From: Endomychus coccineus
Taxonomy: Eukaryota; Arthropoda; Insecta; Coleoptera; Endomychidae
NCBI GenBank assembly: GCA_958510875.1
Contig: OY294068.1
Span: 166,417,962-166,481,961, forward strand
Direction of reading: 5' to 3'
DNA length: 64,000 nt
Shown here: positions 11,230 through 22,517 of the stretch, one piece after another
Layout: every line of letters starts with the position of its first letter
Numbering within the stretch: the first letter of the stretch is position 1
Notes under the pieces: model-generated
Seen by the model: only the letters and a program-made list of their open reading frames with translations
The model's database searches: none
Told to the model about the DNA's origin: nothing
Program-made: the position numbers and the translations under genes

Positions 11230-11427
11230 ATAAAGTACAGTTAGTACACAATAGTTATTGAACTAGCAAATTTAGCAAGCGTATGGTCGCTCAGGGCACG
11301 TACTCGGCGACTAGTTTGGAAATTATAGATGATGGCAGGGAAATTAAAACGGTTTTGGCCCTTGGAACTTACTGGAGTAAACAGTATGGCCCTAAGGCTA
11401 GAAAGTTTGGAGACCTCTGGCATAGAT

Positions 11428-12614
11428 AATTGAGATATGTATGAATTAACCTTAAATCAAAACTTTTCACTTCCTGTGTTGGCACGATTTTGTTTTGATT
11501 CTCCTGTGAATAATCGAATGGCACATTAAGTATTCAACAGAGGCAAGCTGGAGTGCAAGTTGCACATTCGCACCAGTAATAATAAGTATTATAACACAAT
11601 GCATAATTAAGTGGTATTCGATTTCTTAGAACAATCATATCAATCTAACTTCTTAATAGATGGAGTTGAATTGAAATTTTCAATCAGTTTAACAAAGCAA
11701 GAATTTATACGCCAATATCTTAGCTAATACTAGGTACACATAGATGTAGTAATATGTTACAATATCGGAGGTTCGAAGCGCTTATGATTCGATTTGTGAT
11801 ATAATAATTATTAATGTAACTTGAAATTACGGGCTATTTGTCAACCAACATCAGTATGGAACTAATGAGTAGTTACCGAGCAGTCTCACGCATCATGTTA
11901 ACACGCAGATAATCTAATGTACGTAGATAAATGAATGTACGAGTACAATTGACGTCAGGTTAAATATCCACCTATTTCCACAACTGATAATTTCGTCATT
12001 GATAACAAAATATTATTTTAAATAGACATTTAGTTTAATATTATGTATCCATTTGCATTTACTAATGTATATAGTATTGGGTGTTTGGTTATTGGCATAT
12101 ATAATTTATGTAATCAAACACATAATCAAACCAAAGGTTTCAAATTGAATACATTAGAATCAATAGAGATGTATAAAGGTGTCAAAAACTCCTATAACAA
12201 TATCCTGAACAAGCAGTTCGACCTATACCAAAGTGATCTTTTCCTTTGTCTTTCAAACCATTATGAGAACAATTCTTAGAGTATTAAATAATAATTATCC
12301 TAATGTACAGTTTATTCTGTTTCCCAGGATCTACCTGTTTCGGAATTTACGATGATCCCTTACTCGTAATTGAAATCTCATTATCCCTATTGTACTTTAG
12401 TTTATATTCATCCTTGCTATGTTTACTTCAAAATTTTGTATTTGATTGTTAATGGCACTTGGATGTTGAAACTGTAATAACGCTTTCATCTTATTATTAA
12501 AAGTGGTATAAAAACAAAGTAATTGTTGTTTCATTTAATCATAATGATAAATTACCAAAGAGTAACGGCTTCTACCATCGATATATAACATTTTTATGGA
12601 TTGATGGTCTTTGA
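11428..12614. other. No gene recognised
   Basis: About 1.2 kb of AT-rich sequence between the composite hAT and the R2-type LINE remnant. Short frames only; the longest is 78 codons at 12043-12279, with no recognisable motif. Confidence 0.5.
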
Positions 12615-14434
12615 TTAAGGTACAATATCTGTTCCTGGTCCAGACGACATTAAAATCCAAATCCTAAGCTGTCGAGGGGTACACATGGCTGCTTCCAAAG
12701 AATGGAGACTTGTCTGATCCCAAGAACTACTGGCCGATCACTTGTCTCAACACCTGCTACAAGTTATTTACACGTACATCTCGTATGCTAGGTTGTTGAC
12801 AGGTATGGGGGGTTGCCGGAAGAACCTGGTTGATCTACCACTCTGGACTCCATACTCTACAAGCGCAACCTTTCCATGGCCTGGATTGACTACCGCAAGG
12901 CATTTGATTCAACATCACATGAGCTACTATTATACCGCCTTGCGGTATCAACCTTTCTAGTGAGATGCATAGAACATCTGTTGCCACTCTGGGAGACTCG
13001 TTTTGCCATCACATCAGGCACACGAAGATTCTTGACTGAATTGTTAAAATTCAAGAGGGGTGTTTTCCAAGGAGACTCCTTGAGTCCCCTCTTGTTCAAC
13101 ATCTCACTGCTGCCGCTCTCCATTGCGTTAAGACGAACTCGTGGTTATTACTCTGAGCCACCGAACGACCGGAGGCATCAGATCACCGATTTATTTTACA
13201 TGGATGATCTGAAACTGTATGCCTCTCGGGAGAAAAACCTTCATCAAGCTCTCACGCAGTGTTTGATTTGAGGAAGTACACGAGAATATGCAGCTGGCCG
13301 ACGGAAGCATCTTGATGCTGGAGAGACATATCGATACCTGGTAATCGAACAGCGTCTAATTATGACGCTTAACAGGTAAAGGTGGCTCTCCGCGGCAAGT
13401 ATATAAACCGAAAGATTTGGGCTTCCGAGCTTTCGACTGAAAACAAGGGGTTTGTATGTAACAAATATGCTTGCCGTTCCAGTCCTGCTTCACTCTTTTG
13501 GAGTGGTTAAACGGATGGTCGATGAGCTGCACAGACTCGATAAAGACACCTGGAAATGATGCATATCCATCTCAGTTCGCATCCTAGGTCGTCCGTTTCC
13601 CGAATTTATCTCCCACTTAGTATAGCTTATAAAGTTCTTAGTCACGAATTGGCCTTAGTGGCATTTATAGTTAAGGCAGCACAAAAAGCTGGGAGAGAAA
13701 GCCAACTAGGAGGCAACCTCGAGTTTCAATCTTCTCGCCTGAAATCCCAGATGAAGGCCGCAGAACTAGATCTTATGCTCAGGTGGCATGTTGACAAGCC
13801 ATTACATGGTGTTCTCTACCGAAACATCGAAACGCTCGGCTCGTCAACCAGGCTTTCGGCTACCTAAGGTCAGCCGGGCTTACATCCGAGACAGAGTGAT
13901 TTATCGCAGCTTGCCGAGATGGCGTAAGCAAGGCCTTGGTCTATCGCCGCAATGTGATTGGTTTGCAGGTTACTGATGTCAGCTGCAGGGCCTGTCGAAA
14001 ACGCTTGAGACGCTTTTCTACCTAATGTTGGCATGTCCGGCAAAAGCGGCCTCGGCGTACACCCATCGCCATAATGCGCCCCTGCAGGTGCTGTATTACC
14101 ATCTAAGGCACTCGTACGGAATAGACCAAGAGCCAGTGCTCCCTTACATGCCAGGAGATATTGAGTACGTTGTCGGAAACGAAAAATGCCAGATCTACTG
14201 AAATTACCTGTTTCCGACCGTCAGGTCCATACAAGCAAATAGGCCTGACATTGTCCTCCTCGATAAATATACAAAGACTATGTAAGCCATCGAATTATCT
14301 ACTCTGGCAGAGAAGAACGTAATCTTGAAAGAGGAGGAACTAATGGCCAATATTACCCAACACAAGAGGGGTGATAGTGGCCACTTTACAGGAACAAAAT
14401 TAATGGTTGTCTCAACGATATTGTTGGATGTTTT
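12615..14434 (+). pseudogene. R2-type non-LTR retrotransposon polyprotein, heavily mutated
   Basis: The plus strand carries most of the RT and the C-terminal part in shifting frames. VPGPDDIKI (about 12636) and NYWPITCLNTCYKLFTRTS (about 12727-12783) are the early RT blocks. AWIDYRKAFDSTSHELLLYR (12877) is motif A, FKRGVFQGDSLSPLLFNISL is motif B, and LFYMDDLKLYA (about 13190-13225) is motif C with both aspartates kept. GETYRYLVIEQ follows. The C-terminal region shows a CRACRK zinc-knuckle-like remnant (about 13983) and RPDIVLLDK (about 14242), near the endonuclease-like region of R2/R4-type elements. Frameshifts near 12870, 13270 and 13560 inactivate it. The N-terminal DNA-binding region is missing. 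Insect proteins of this kind are usually annotated as type-1 retrotransposable element R2. Confidence 0.82.
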
Positions 14435-14718
14435 CTTATATAAACGCTCAACTAGTCCTTTCCTCCACTCTTATTGATAAATGGATGCGTTAGATCCTTT
14501 TTTTCGCTGAAACTGAAGGCAGGTGTAATTCCATGAATGAATTTTGCGACATTTTTAACCCAATTCCTTATTTCTTCCTCACATTCTATCGTAAACACTG
14601 AATTCCTTCTTGCCTAATCTAGAATCAGGTACTTGTTTTCAGTCTTAAATCTAAAGTGGCTCTTTGTATTGAAACATTTTGTGACACGTTTCGAAGATTT
14701 ATTGCCTGGTCTTGCCAT
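14435..14718 (-). pseudogene. Possible pogo/Tigger-type transposase N-terminal fragment
   Basis: On the minus strand a start codon at 14718 opens MARPGNKSSKRVTK, followed after a stop by RRNSVFTIECEEEIRNWVKN and FIHGITPAFSF. The pattern of a basic N-terminus followed by xxSVFTxExExEIxxWxK resembles the CENP-B-type HTH region of pogo-like transposases. It is short and broken, so the match is tentative. Its left side meets the R2-type remnant around 14410-14440, and the exact junction is unclear. Confidence 0.35.
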
Positions 14719-16573
14719 ATTTAGGTGTTAATGTCCAAACACCTTGATAGGTTTCTCTTTATATGTACCTTCTCCGCATCTGAAACAATCTTCATTCCTG
14801 TTGATTCAATTAAGGGGTTAAACCTTAATATAGCCAATAAGGTAATGGTGGCCATGTCGTAATTATCGGCAATGGTGTGGACATTATCACCCCATTCAGT
14901 GCTCAAGACTCAACCTCAATTTTTTTCCATTATCTTTACTACAATCAGAATGACCATCATTTAGTCTTAACCGATAACTGATCTACAATAATTTGTATAG
15001 AGTTCAAGTTTAGATTATGTAAAGAAGACTTTACTAACTTTAGAATATTGTGGAATTTTATAACATAACCTGTTTGATGATTCACTGTGCAGGTGCAGAC
15101 AACTGTCGAACACGGGGTACTCACTAACAGATGTCGCCACATGCTTCTTCTGCCAAATATTATAGGGACAACTGTAATATTTGGTGGCTACTATTACCTC
15201 ACCGGCCACTATTCCCCCTCTATCCTATACAGCACTTCTCTGAATTTAGTTGGAATAACTTTAACCGTATTCGAGATACACCACTGCCTCATGGATAAAT
15301 TTGAAACGAATAGTAAATCGCAAAATATAGAAATAGGACTACACGCGAATTCTTAATTCAAGAGATTATCCTTATTCTGATCAGAATAAACATTCGAAAG
15401 TTGTTCAATACTGTATTGTCCGTTACACGTTCAATAAGTTTGAAACTGTGGAATTCTGCACTGAAGTTTGTGCCCATATGTCTCATTAGTTTTTACCGAA
15501 ACGCAATTTGGATTCATTTAAAACTGAGCAGATCTCCGACACAATTTTATATGCGCTATAAAACGTAGTATGGAGGTTTCTCAAGAGACATTCGACATTT
15601 TTGCACTGACAAGCGGAGCGATAAAGTGATCTATAAAACCGAGCATCGTAAGCTGTTAGCAGTAAAACGATACCATCATTTCATTGCCATAAAATGACGA
15701 ACGAGAAAAATCATGTTTCAAGATTATAACGCAATTAAGCTATTGTGAATTTGAGTGTGGATTTTGAAGTTCTGATATTGTTGCACTTTTCCCTAGATAG
15801 GAAACTCACATTCTATAAACTCAACTATCTATGTTGCCAGTGTTATCGAACATTCTACTTCTACGCCCGTCCTGATTTTGAGAACTGTTTTTCAAAATTT
15901 GTGAACTCGTCGTCATATTGCAGAAATATTGATACAGGGTATTATTGAATATTGAATACTATCAACTCATCATAAATTAATTGAATTAACGATTAAATTC
16001 TAATAATACTTCAAAGTACACACCGGATACAAAAAAAGGTGGAAACAAATATAATCCAATATTAAATGTTATTACTTGATATTCATTATTTCCTTCATAG
16101 AATGCAGGTAACGGAGGCGATCTAAACTTTGGGAAGATTCAAAATTTGTCACAGTACGCAGGTAAACATAAAATTCGTGTACGATATTCGTCACATGGCA
16201 TTCTGTCGTCCGATTTTAGGACTACGAAATTCGTCACAAAGATAGTTATTGATTTTAAAATTCTAAAATACAATGAAAACCTTGTTGATGAAACAATTTT
16301 GCTACCATAGGACTCCAACTAATATTTTTACGTTTACAAAAAAATTAATATGATTGAGAAATTAAATTATGAAGTCAGTTTGACTTTATTTATTTACTAA
16401 ATTAGTGTAACAAAAAAAATTGTAACATATGATCAAGAATATGATGTACTTATAACACATACATTTTACATAACACTCGGAAGAAAAACGTTGACAATGT
16501 ATACATAATAATACTACATATTTTATGGATTGTGTTCATATATATTTGAAACAACTTTATTTGTAATGTTATC
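14719..16573. other. No gene recognised
   Basis: About 1.85 kb without a recognisable coding region. Overlapping frames at 14957-15356 and 15745-15948 are short and not similar to any family I know. Confidence 0.45.
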
Positions 16574-16994
16574 CTACACTTTACGAACTGCATTATGAAT
16601 GGCAATTTCAAAATCAACCACTACTTTCTCAGAAATAAAGCTTAAGTTGTTAACAGAACAAATAAACTTAATTTTTTCCAAACAGAGTCTATAAGTTTCT
16701 TCTGATTTGGTTTTTAGTGAACTAAATACTAGCGGTCGGTATATAGTGTTCATGTATGCAACCATGTATGGTAAATAGTTGTGTGAAAAATTTTGTGTAG
16801 TATTGGAATGTGTCATCCATGTATATAAAACTCGACTTACATAAACATTTCAAATTCATTTGGTAGCCAAAAATTACATTTCCATTTAGGAAATCATTAT
16901 CTAGAACATAATTTTCGAACCTATTCAAACTGTAAGGATCGTGCACCTCAATCCTTACATGTCGCTGCAAGAAACAGTGTCGTAGGGCTTGCAC
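16574..16994 (-). pseudogene. MULE-type (Mutator-like) transposase domain fragment
   Basis: Two overlapping minus-strand frames together give the MULE core. One frame has FIYMDDTFQYYTKFFTQLFT and IHGCIHEHYIP (around 16840-16750). After a frameshift the other has YRPLVFSSLKTKSEETYRLC and EKVVVDFEIAIHNAVRKV (16740-16574). The order DGTF-like block, QLFTIHG, then VVDFE is that of the MULE transposase domain, in which the first and second aspartates are catalytic. MDDTF replaces the usual DGTF. Zinc-finger and C-terminal parts are missing and no element ends were found. FLYWCH/MULE proteins of this type are multicopy in insects. Confidence 0.72.
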
Positions 16995-17752
16995 CTGTAA
17001 AAAGGAGGCCTAAACTGATCATGCCAAAACGCTCCTACTCCTGTTTTGGAGAAAAGCGTCATAGATAAAGATGAAGCTAAGGATTTTTTTCAGCAAAATG
17101 AGAAGGTCGCTACCAATCTTCCGAAAACTCCCATTACAGTCAACATAATGAGTGACGAAGAGGATATTTCCATAATACGAGAAACTTCATAGCGAGCCAC
17201 ATTTTAAAACTGCAATAAATCAAGAATTAAGTGAAGTGAGATTGTAGTGGAAAATTCACCTTGTTAACAGGGGCATTATTAAATAATTTTATTATAGCAT
17301 TTATTATTTTATTGCATTTGTATTTACCTACTTTTGAATCTTGTTTTTATTTTGAAAAGTTATTAATATTTATTTAATGTAAAATGAATTTATAATAATA
17401 ATATAGTGAATAATGTGTAGTATGTTAATAATTAAACAAATTTAATAATAATAATATTAATGGATAACGCATAATAAATATTCATTTTATCATGTCAATA
17501 ATAATAATTATGTTATAACATTTAATATTAGATCATGGTCACAAAAGTTGTAGCGAATTGCTGCAATATTGACAACAACTACTACTTTATATCTCAGATG
17601 CATATATTATGAAGAAACACCGGAAAAACTCCGTAATTTCGCCCTTTTTCAATATAAGTTTTCTTGCATAGGACTTCCTGCAAACTTGGCTGGTACAACA
17701 TATCCAAAAATTATAGATAATTGACCTTTGTAAGACTTATTCGTTTGGTACA
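16995..17752. other. No gene recognised; AT-rich
   Basis: Low-complexity, AT-rich sequence with many AATAATA-type runs near 17390-17520. No coding region or repeat unit was identified. Confidence 0.5.
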
Positions 17753-17754
17753 TA

Positions 17755-18146
17755 TGCAGGATGTTTCTTAAGTACGTGTAGACAATTTAGGAGCATGTTG
17801 CTGACGTCAAAATAAGAAGAAAAGTTCGTATAAACATAGTCTGCAAGTTACTCGTTTCTGAGATACAGAGTGTCAAATTTGAAGTAGTATTTTCATTTTT
17901 TGTGAATACATTTCAAAATAATTATAATATTCGAGTGACAAATACTCCCCATATACCAAACTTCACTCGAATATCACAATTATTTTGAAATGTATTCACA
18001 AAAAATGAAAATAAGACTTCAAATTTGACACAACCTGTATCTCAGAAACGAATAACTTGCGGAAATATGTTTATAGAAACTTCTCTTATTTTGACGGCAG
18101 CAACACACTCCCAAATTTTCGACACATACTTAAGAAACACCCTGCA
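17755..18146. mobile_element. Near-complete palindromic MITE with TA target duplication
   Basis: The element starts TGCAGGATGTTTCTTAAGTA and ends with the complement (TACTTAAGAAACACCCTGCA), flanked by TA at 17753-17754 and 18147-18148. The two arms of about 185 bp each are inverted copies with scattered differences and a spacer of about 20 bp around 17945-17960. At 392 bp with no coding capacity, it is a non-autonomous fold-back element, probably mobilised by a Tc1/mariner-superfamily transposase. Confidence 0.85.
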
Positions 18147-18148
18147 TA

Positions 18149-19039
18149 TTGGTTTATTAAAATATCACCAAGAAAATGATGTAAGTATTTCGTGAAGTGT
18201 GTCAAATATTGATTACCAGTTCGCAACGTAACCGAAAGCCTTCGAAAAAGCGACATAACTGTTGATACTGTGGGTATTGAAGAAATATTGTTACCTTACA
18301 CTGGTGAAAGTTCTTATGCTCTTGCTTACCTGCAAACAAAAAGAAAAAGAGATTAATCGACTGTTTGAATACAAATAAGTACGTTCCAAATAAAAAAGTG
18401 AGTATTATAATAAAAGCTACATTTCAACAAAACGAATCCATTGTAACAACAGGACTCGCCTCGGTAGGATCTGGCTATGGCTGATTAATCAAGTCAGATC
18501 CATGAAAGACGATCAACATTCAAAGTGGATACGAGGACGAAAAAGATACCCTTTGTTAAAAGGTAGAATTTAGAGTTTGATAATAAATCAAGTTAGCTGT
18601 TACTGCATAATACAGTCAGGATTGGACTTATTTTTATCATCCTACACTCGAATAGGGGGCGTCGACAATATACCTCAAATCGACTGATCAAGAATTTATT
18701 TGCCTCTTGGTAAAACAATTCAAAATTACTAATTTTTTGTCGCATTTCTATAATTTCATATATATGATATACTTGTTACTTTGTTTACAAACGAATAAAT
18801 GACCGATCATTTTCGATTACACTATTCACAAATTCTCAGAAAGGTCTAAGAATGGGTCGGGCAAGTACCGATTTACGACAAGCATTCTTGGAAGGGAAGA
18901 TTGGGTAAAATCTCAGGGCAGGTTACAATCGTGTTGACAACTTTTTATCAGTAGATTTTATTGTTTGATACTATGAAGAGTGTACTGTAGTTCGGTATTG
19001 TAGAGTTTTGTGCACGATTTGACTGACTTTTAAAATGCC
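18149..19039. other. No gene recognised
   Basis: Spacer between the MITE and a hAT C-terminal remnant. A short stretch near 18852 reads MGRASTDLRQAFLEGKIG but was not assigned. Confidence 0.45.
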
Positions 19040-19670
19040 AGATGAGGAACTTGGTTGAATGCTGCTATTTTTTATGCGGAATATTTTGACAATTTGAAAG
19101 GAGTTATTTTAGACATTGTTGATAGTTCCCAATGTGTTTTAAGATCTCAGGAATTATTTAGAAATAATGCAGTTGCTCAACAATTAGTTTTTATAAAACC
19201 TAATTATAGTTTAATCCAAACTCAATACTAGTTCTAGAAAAAAGGTCTAGATCATTTGTCGAATTCGTAGAAATTATAAAAGACTTCTAAGTGAAATGTG
19301 AAAACGTGCAAGGAACTATGGGAAGTAGACTTCCAGGATAACTAGAAAACGTGATACAAAAATTCACGCTATAAATACGAGTATCTAAGTTATTTCTAGG
19401 TGAAATAATATCAGACGATTTTGATCAGCATTTGGAGTACAATATATTGCACAAATTAAAATACTGTCCTATAACATCTGTTGATGTAGAACGCAGTTTT
19501 TCGCTGTATAAAAATATTTTAACTGATAAAAGACATTCCTTTTTAACTGAAAATTTAGAAAAACATGACAGAATAATTTTGATTTTTTCATTTTATATGT
19601 TAAATTCCAGGTTACATTGGAGATTGTACTTTATTGTATGCAATTTGATGCAATATAAAAACGTGTTATA
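19040..19670 (+). pseudogene. hAT transposase C-terminal remnant (CGGBP1-like type)
   Basis: A broken plus-strand reading from about 19070 (GVILDIVDSSQCVLRSQELF) leads to an open C-terminal piece at 19432-19671 with KYCPITSVDVERSFSLYKNI and LTDKRHSFLTENLEKH. The VERSFS block followed by Y/K-x-I-L-x-D-K/R-R-x-S-F and ENLEKH is the hAT dimerisation domain as found in CGGBP1-like insect hAT proteins. Several stops precede it, and the BED finger and DDE core are not visible. No terminal inverted repeats were identified, so element limits are unknown. Confidence 0.7.
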
Positions 19671-20451
19671 AAAATGTCGTTTTATTTATATTTGATTCTC
19701 TGTTCTTCAAAAAAATCAATATTTACTATTATGTTTGCATATGTTCAAAAAATATGTGCATATTTTGAGAATATAAAAAACAAATGTCCATATTTTCAAT
19801 AAAGGCTAGCATAAATATGCGCATATATTAACATTTTTTTCCTGCATATATTCCGCGCATTACTTATTATACTCAGATAGAACGTGAGTTTAAGAGGAAT
19901 GTTAAAGAGGTGAATATACGGGAACTACGCTGTGAACATTTAACCTCGGGTTCTACATGGAAAAATGTTTTAAAAAAATCATATACTTACACGTATGTCC
20001 GCAAATGCAAACATACTATTTTTCAAATTTCTTTCAAAGTAAAAGAGATATTGGAGCGAAATTTCGTACATGACATATTGCCATAATCAGCCATAAAAGG
20101 TGATGACGTGATGTTTCTCAGGTAACGAGTGGCAAAGAAATAGGTCTCTAGTCAAATTAAATCGGTAAAAATGATAGTACGGACCTGGGCAAAATAAAAT
20201 TTATTAAAATTTTTCAACAGACATTTTCACACTGAACAAAAACCTCCCTTGACTTTTTCGCGTATCTAGCAAAGTTCAGCAGTAATACAGACTTTTTTAC
20301 TCACCTACCTAACAATAGTAAAATTTATATTTATTGAAATACAAATTATAATTTATAACCTGCACGAGCTTCAATGCATATTCCCTACATCTTCTTCGCA
20401 TTGAGTCATACTTGATAAAACATTGGAAGTATAAAAAAGAATGTAGATGCA
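19671..20451. other. No gene recognised
   Basis: AT-rich sequence with several ATATTT/GCATAT-type stretches immediately after the hAT remnant (19735-19860), possibly its 3' untranslated part. Nothing else was recognised up to the MITE at 20452. Confidence 0.45.
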
Positions 20452-20907
20452 TAGTGGCTTCTGTGAGTCGGAAAAATATGAAAATATTTCAGAGCCTAAC
20501 GAGACTCTGTCCCCTCCCCCGTTTTCGAGGATGCTGAACACGATGGCGGTGGTTTAAACTTTTTCTGAGTTGACCGTCACCCCCTAACGGCCAAAAACAA
20601 CCCCCAAAAAGGGTGAAACGCGGATATACCGACATATTCCGAGAAAAACTGCGTCACCTCCCGTTTTCGAGTGTGCTGAACACGATGGTGATTCTGGATC
20701 TTCTCCCCGAAGCAAACTAACCGCTGAAACGAACAACAACTACCCCTTTGATACCCTGAATTTATGAAGTGGATAAGAAAAATGCGATAAGAGAAAACGT
20801 ATAACAAATCATTGAATGTGTATTCAATGATTTGTTATACATTTATACCGGATGAGGCTCTGAAATATTTATTTTTCGGCCTTTTTTCCGACTCACAGAA
20901 GCCACTA
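20452..20907. mobile_element. 456-bp MITE with 3-bp direct flanks
   Basis: The ends TAGTGGCTTCTGTGAGTCGG and its complement are inverted repeats. Homology continues inward to ATATTTCAGAGCCT. The trinucleotide GCA flanks both sides (20449-20451 and 20908-20910), a possible 3-bp target duplication. Internally there are two copies (20521 and 20663) of a motif like GTTTTCGAGGATGCTGAACA, each followed by CGATGG, and the 19-bp hairpin at 20799-20840. There is no coding capacity; the superfamily is undetermined. Confidence 0.7.
20799..20840. repeat. Perfect 19-bp hairpin
   Basis: GTATAACAAATCATTGAAT (20799-20817) and its exact reverse complement (20822-20840) are separated by the tetranucleotide GTGT. 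The hairpin sits inside the MITE at 20452-20907. Confidence 0.9.
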
Positions 20908-20957
20908 GCATATAACAACATAAGTAACTATTGAACTCATCACCTTATTCATACGAA

Positions 20958-21720
20958 AAGTGGTGAAAAGAGACACCTCTTCCAAGTTCGGCGAATATAG
21001 ACCTATGAGTTCACTTTTTATGTTGAAGACACTGGAAAAAATAGAATACAATTTCATCACGGCTTTGAGGCACTGTCAGCATGCATATGGACCTGGAAGA
21101 TCAACCTAAACCACATATATCAACTGACATTTGAATTGGAGAAGGCACTAGAACAGAAAGAAATAGCTCTTTGTGCTTCCTTTCGTACGAGGGAGGTCTT
21201 GACAGCGCGTCACACACCACTATGAAGGCTTTCCCGGGAGGTGGAATGTAAACCAAACCTCCTCCAGATGTAAATCAATGACAATTGAGAGAAGTGCATA
21301 ACTCAATCTGGACAGGATAAAAAACGAATGACATTCCCATCATTCCCTGTCATGTAGCCATAAGAGCATTGAGCTCAAGCATGGTTCTTACCAGCAAAAT
21401 CAAACTAAACGCATCAGGATTGAAGAACAGAACCACCGTCTTGGATATTGGGGGAAATGAATAGGGGACGCTCTCGCACGTAAGGGAGGTGATACACCTC
21501 TGCAAAGACCGGAATCCTTCTGCGGTATAGGTAGGTACAAAATACAGGAAATCCTCAGAGCAGGAAACAAGGAACACAATATTGAATACTGGAATTTTCT
21601 TCCGAGACAGCCACTTGGCTGATTTGGGAAAAATAACGTCTCGGAAAGCATACGTTGAAGCAAAAGTAATCTAACAATCACGGGACACTGCAAACTCAAA
21701 TACTGTATGAGAAAAATTAG
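20958..21720 (+). pseudogene. Non-LTR retrotransposon (RNase-H-bearing, R1/I group) with internal deletion
   Basis: The RT N-terminal part is visible as KFGEYRPMSSLFMLKTLEKI (about 20979), QHAYGPGRST and ALEQKEIAL. The rest of the palm is missing. The frame then picks up RNase H and C-terminal sequence: HVAIRALSS (about 21354), SRKGGDTPLQRPESFCGIG (about 21473) and KIQEILR, ending with TGHCKLKYCMRK (about 21678). The joining of RT and RNase H blocks shows an internal deletion of more than 1 kb relative to a normal element. Stops and frame changes abound. The arrangement matches insect LINEs carrying a C-terminal ribonuclease H. Confidence 0.72.
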
Positions 21721-22509
21721 CTACTCTTCTCTGTAGGAGTTTTCTTGATCACGAAAAGCAAATAATTGCATAGCGGATAATTCCAACAGTTAGTTGTTAG
21801 TAGTATTTTAATTTAAAATAGAGATGTGAATATTTGAAAGACTATTTTTACAGAACTACTTCTTTAGTTATGTATTTCAAATATGACGACGGAAAGAAGG
21901 AACTACCGAGTTCGAATCAGCGATTCTATGTTTTTTTTACTCATGTTACATAATTTTTCGGTAAACCTCCGGTAACGATTGAATGATGTTTTATTTCAGT
22001 CGCATCACAGAGAATAAATATAAGTAATTCCTAAGTTCACACTTTTCAAAACTGCGATATCAGCATTAATTAATGAAGCTCCATAATGAAATATCTCTGC
22101 CACTAGAGAGCTTTTATTATTGTTCAAAGTTCATATTTAGAAAAGATGCTTTTGAAGCGATCTTCAAAGTGAGGTCTGCGAATGGGGGAATATCAGGATT
22201 CTGTTACGAAATGCTTCTCGTAAAGCAGAAAATGAAAGCATGAACTTCCGTATCGCATTTGGCGTCGGTACAGAAGTTTTCAAGTTTTTAATAAAATTGC
22301 TTTGCGCTTTTTCGTATAGCATTATATTTCCATTCGTCTAATTTAACAGCGATTCAAGACTAGCTATATCAAACTTTTCATGTGTTTCCTGAATTGCGCT
22401 ACTGATTTTTGCTCATGCTGGGTTGATCATTCATTCCAGCTTATAATCACTAGAGAACACAGATGTATTAGCTTTCCAACCTTAAGTTAGTTTAATATAT
22501 TTCTTAATA
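21721..22509. other. No gene recognised
   Basis: Spacer of about 790 bp between the LINE remnant and the third hAT. No repeat or frame was recognised. Confidence 0.5.
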
Positions 22510-22517
22510 CATTTGAT

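Larger units (their letters stand above)
8036..11419 (-). mobile_element. GTF2IRD2/Charlie-type hAT transposon with nested LINE and solo LTR; perfect 8-bp TSD
   Basis: The left end CAGTGGTCTCCAAACT and the right end AGTTTGGAGACCTCTG are near-perfect inverted repeats. The element is flanked by perfect 8-bp direct repeats GCATAGAT at 8028-8035 and 11420-11427. It contains, in order, a CR1-like LINE insertion (about 8114-9820), the minus-strand GTF2IRD2-like transposase remnant (9960-10862) and a solo LTR (10898-11229). Subtracting the two insertions leaves about 1.35 kb, so the transposon is also internally reduced. The ends and the TSD are directly visible. The family name follows from the encoded protein. 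Confidence 0.9.
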
